64,000 nt of DNA from Thermoproteota archaeon (GTDB lineage: Archaea > Korarchaeota > JAOZGF01 > JAOZFZ01). The notes below the pieces were generated by a model. The model was given only the letters and a program-made list of their open reading frames with translations. It was not told the origin of the DNA and ran no database searches. Positions 61,989 through 64,000 of the stretch are shown one piece after another. Location: positions 85,923-149,922 of the forward strand of contig JAOZFT010000035.1 of assembly GCA_027492035.1 (NCBI GenBank). The letters are read 5' to 3'. The translations under genes were made by a program, and so were the position numbers. Positions within the stretch are counted from its first letter, which is position 1. Each line of letters opens with the position of its first letter.

Positions 61989-62666
61989 TTATCTACTCTC
62001 GTAGCTGTTGACCACCCGAAGCAACTTTGCTGGATGACCTCCATATACTCCTCCCTTCTCCGTATCTTTTATTATTAAAGCATGCGCCCCAATAATGCAA
62101 TCGTCTGCTATAGTGATTCCATCCCTTATCGTAGCGTTTACGCCAATAAAACAGTATTTCCCCATCTTTACGTGACCAGAGATAACTGCATGAGAGGCTA
62201 TAAAGCAGTGTTTACCTATCACTGTGTGATGTCCTATGTGATTTCCACTCCACACAATAACATCATCGCCTATTACAACATATGGCTGAATCACGTTTGC
62301 TTCAAATATAAAGCAGTTATCGCCGATCTTTACGTTATCCCAGACCATCGCCTTTGAGCACACATAACTTATGAGTCGGTAGCCCTTTCTCTTAGCCTCA
62401 TTGTACCTGTTTGCCCTCACCCTATTTAATCCACTATAGGCTATTGCAATAAACATCTTGTATTCATCAGGTGGGTAAATGTCTTCTACCCTCTCAAAGG
62501 GGACAACAGGTAGGCCTAGCTTTTCCCTTACGTTAATGTATTTCTCATTTACGGTAAAGGCTACGGCCTCATATGGGCTATCCTTCATGAGATAATTATA
62601 TGCAACCTCACCAAAGCTTCCCGTTCCGAATATAACTACCTTCTCATACTTTCTATTCATCAGCAA
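61989..62666 (-). CDS. PglD/NeuD-type sugar O- or N-acyltransferase
   Basis: A 225-residue protein. The N-terminal Rossmann-like domain (VVIFGTGSFGEVAYNYL) binds the sugar nucleotide. The rest is a left-handed beta helix of hexapeptide repeats (VKIGDNCFIFEANVI; VVIGDDVIVWSGNHIG; TVIGKHCFIASHAVISG; HVKMGKYCFIGVNATI) ending VYGGHPAKLLR. It acylates an amino sugar, fitting the dehydratase and aminotransferase in the same operon. Confidence 0.85.
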   Translation of the reverse strand: MLMNRKYEKVVIFGTGSFGEVAYNYLMKDSPYEAVAFTVNEKYINVREKLGLPVVPFERVEDIYPPDEYKMFIAIAYSGLNRVRANRYNEAKRKGYRLISYVCSKAMVWDNVKIGDNCFIFEANVIQPYVVIGDDVIVWSGNHIGHHTVIGKHCFIASHAVISGHVKMGKYCFIGVNATIRDGITIADDCIIGAHALIIKDTEKGGVYGGHPAKLLRVVNSYESR

Positions 62667-62727
62667 TCACCTACTTCAGCGCGCTATACCATTATAAATA
62701 CTTATGTTTTTAGTATTTTATTCATTA

Positions 62728-63846
62728 CTATAAAAGACTATCATAAATTTTTTCAATTTTTTGCATATTTTTCTTTAAATCAAAAAATTTTAAAGCTGCC
62801 ATCCTAGATTCACGGCTGATCCTCCTCCTTAACCCTTCATCCTTTAAGAGTAAAATTAGTTTCTCGGCTAAATCCCTAGGATCTAATTGCCGGTAGGTTA
62901 ATCCTCTAAACCAAGTGGCTGTTCTCACATCCAAAACATCACTTATGAGTTGCGGTGTTCCGCAGGCCATAGCCTCCCTTGTCGTTTGTCCTGCCCCGCT
63001 TCTTCCACTTGAAGCTATAACGCTCCTTAAGGGGTCAATGTAGTAGTCGCTAATTGTATCTACGTACACATCGACACTAGCAAGATACTTCGGCATTTTG
63101 TAGTCTGGAACTCTTCCAACAAATAACACTTTATCCAAAACTTTCAGACTCTGGGCTAGTTCTACCAGTTTTGATTTAAGAGGGCCTCCCCCTAACATGA
63201 TGAACTTAACATTTCTGACTTCCTTTACTACAAAGGGTATTGCTTTGATGAGGACGTTTACATGATAACTCGGCTTCCATCGTCTGGCGCATAGCACCAG
63301 GCACCCGTTGTCCCCTCCTAGTTCTCTGCGAAGATCCTCTGATCTTGCCTTAGGCGAGAAAAAATTGTTATCCACACCCCATAGCTGCATAAATATCTTT
63401 TTTGGGTCACATCCCAGCTTTATTAGCTGTTTACTCACAATTTCACTACCAGAATGAACGAGATCTGCTTTTTTAATGGCATATCTTATGAGGAGACCGT
63501 GAAACATTGATCTTCTTGGGTCAACGATGACATCATCCCCCCATGTGCTCAGAAGAAAGGGATGAAAGTTTAAAAAGCTTCCATACACGCCATACACCGA
63601 AATGTAATGTGCATGTAGGATGTCAGGTTTGATCCTTTTAATGGCCTCTCTTACTTTATGTATTCTTAACACGTATGCCATTTTATTGAAGTAACTGACC
63701 TTATGAACAGTAACTCCTTCAATTGAATCAACAACAAAAGTTATCAGATGAACATCATACCCCCTACCTGCAAAGTATCCCAACCATCGTTTGACATGTA
63801 GACTTTTTCCATTTGCAAGGAAAGCTAACCTGATCGCATTGACCAT
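62728..63846 (-). CDS. Family 4 glycosyltransferase (GT-B)
   Basis: About 372 residues. The GT-B N-terminal part shows LAFLANGKSLHVKRWLGYFA, DILHAHYISVYG and STWGDDVIVDP. The C-terminal part shows LCARRWKPSYHVNVLIKAI, VRNVKFIMLGGGPLKS and TTREAMACGTPQLISDV (the EX7E region in modified form). It is first in the operon. I use ATG 63846 with GGTGA five bases upstream; a GTG at 63855 overlaps this SD. Confidence 0.88.
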   Translation of the reverse strand: MVNAIRLAFLANGKSLHVKRWLGYFAGRGYDVHLITFVVDSIEGVTVHKVSYFNKMAYVLRIHKVREAIKRIKPDILHAHYISVYGVYGSFLNFHPFLLSTWGDDVIVDPRRSMFHGLLIRYAIKKADLVHSGSEIVSKQLIKLGCDPKKIFMQLWGVDNNFFSPKARSEDLRRELGGDNGCLVLCARRWKPSYHVNVLIKAIPFVVKEVRNVKFIMLGGGPLKSKLVELAQSLKVLDKVLFVGRVPDYKMPKYLASVDVYVDTISDYYIDPLRSVIASSGRSGAGQTTREAMACGTPQLISDVLDVRTATWFRGLTYRQLDPRDLAEKLILLLKDEGLRRRISRESRMAALKFFDLKKNMQKIEKIYDSLL

Positions 63847-63952
63847 CCGATTCACCAGGTTAATTACAGGATTGCTGAAAAATGTGGATACACATTCACT
63901 GTATCAGTTAATTCTTTACCTGAAAGAATTAAAGGAGCCTCTAGGAAGGAAG

Positions 63953-63997
63953 GTTTATAAGCCCCCTTTTCAAAACCAAGTAAATGTTTATAAGCCC
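63953..63997 (-). promoter_or_regulatory. Two tandem TATA-containing 12-mers before the polysaccharide operon
   Basis: GGGCTTATAAAC (minus-strand reading) occurs identically at 63953-63964 and 63986-63997, 33 bases apart. CTTATAAA is a good archaeal TATA core. Both face the glycosyltransferase gene, so there may be two tandem promoters, or a copied promoter. Confidence 0.45.
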
Positions 63998-64000
63998 ATT

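Overview
This 64 kb window is AT-rich (roughly 36-38% G+C by eye) and archaeal. The evidence is a TrmB-type regulator, a PriS-type primase, an Hjc-like resolvase, isopentenyl phosphate kinase, an Lrp/TRASH copper regulator, a PDCD5-like protein, A/T-rich TATA boxes, GGTG-type Shine-Dalgarno (SD) sites and very frequent TTG/GTG starts. FdhD, hydrogenase, DUF2148 and radical-SAM genes suggest an anaerobe. A TACK-type (for example Bathyarchaeia-like) lineage is my guess; no rRNA, tRNA or methanogenesis gene is present to confirm it.

Layout. 0-3 kb: a fatty-acid/aldehyde catabolic operon on the minus strand (acyl-CoA dehydrogenase, acyl-CoA ligase, start of a probable aldehyde dehydrogenase). 3-9 kb: FdhD, a cysteine-synthase-like enzyme, a TrmB-MocA fusion and small housekeeping genes. 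9-13 kb: a copper island (Lrp-TRASH regulator divergent from CopA) followed by tiny ORFs. 15-18.4 kb: a Zn/Mn ABC importer with a DtxR-family repressor and a DtxR-like palindromic operator. 18.5-28 kb: sugar nucleotidyltransferase-cupin fusion, PDCD5-like protein, AIM24-like protein, BtpA, HDAC-like hydrolase, MobA-like protein, Hjc, isopentenyl phosphate kinase and primase. 28-32 kb: two tandem ClC-CBS chloride channels. 32-42 kb: a complete [NiFe]-hydrogenase locus with hypD, E, F, C, B and A, both structural subunits and the maturation protease, arranged as divergent pairs. 42-48.6 kb: formyl-THF cyclo-ligase-like gene, a HEPN-MNT pair, a FAH-family gene and a very large DUF389 membrane protein.

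48.6-57.5 kb is a gene graveyard. It holds frameshifted or truncated Trp-rich small genes, HicA/HicB, TnpB, an RmlB-like C terminus, a DUF3782-like nuclease, an HTH protein and an ATP-grasp gene whose start now faces the opposite way from its body. An apparently intact VapBC pair, a carboxyl methyltransferase-like gene, a shortened HEPN gene and a retropepsin-like gene with an altered active site lie among them. The flanking regions show almost no frameshifts, so this looks like real decay rather than bad sequence.

57.5-63.9 kb: a surface-polysaccharide operon on the minus strand (GT4 glycosyltransferase, PglD-type acyltransferase, beta-propeller glycosidase-like protein, methyltransferase, WbqC, DegT aminotransferase, PseB-like dehydratase). 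It is read from the right end, where two identical TATA-containing 12-mers stand in tandem. The RmlB and ATP-grasp remnants next to it suggest the sugar cluster used to be longer.

The candidates most worth following are the TrmB-MocA fusion, the DtxR operator, the hydrogenase locus with its palindromic upstream elements, the paired palindrome in front of the decayed hicBA, the inverted ATP-grasp start, and the 846-residue DUF389 protein with a secreted-type N-terminal domain.
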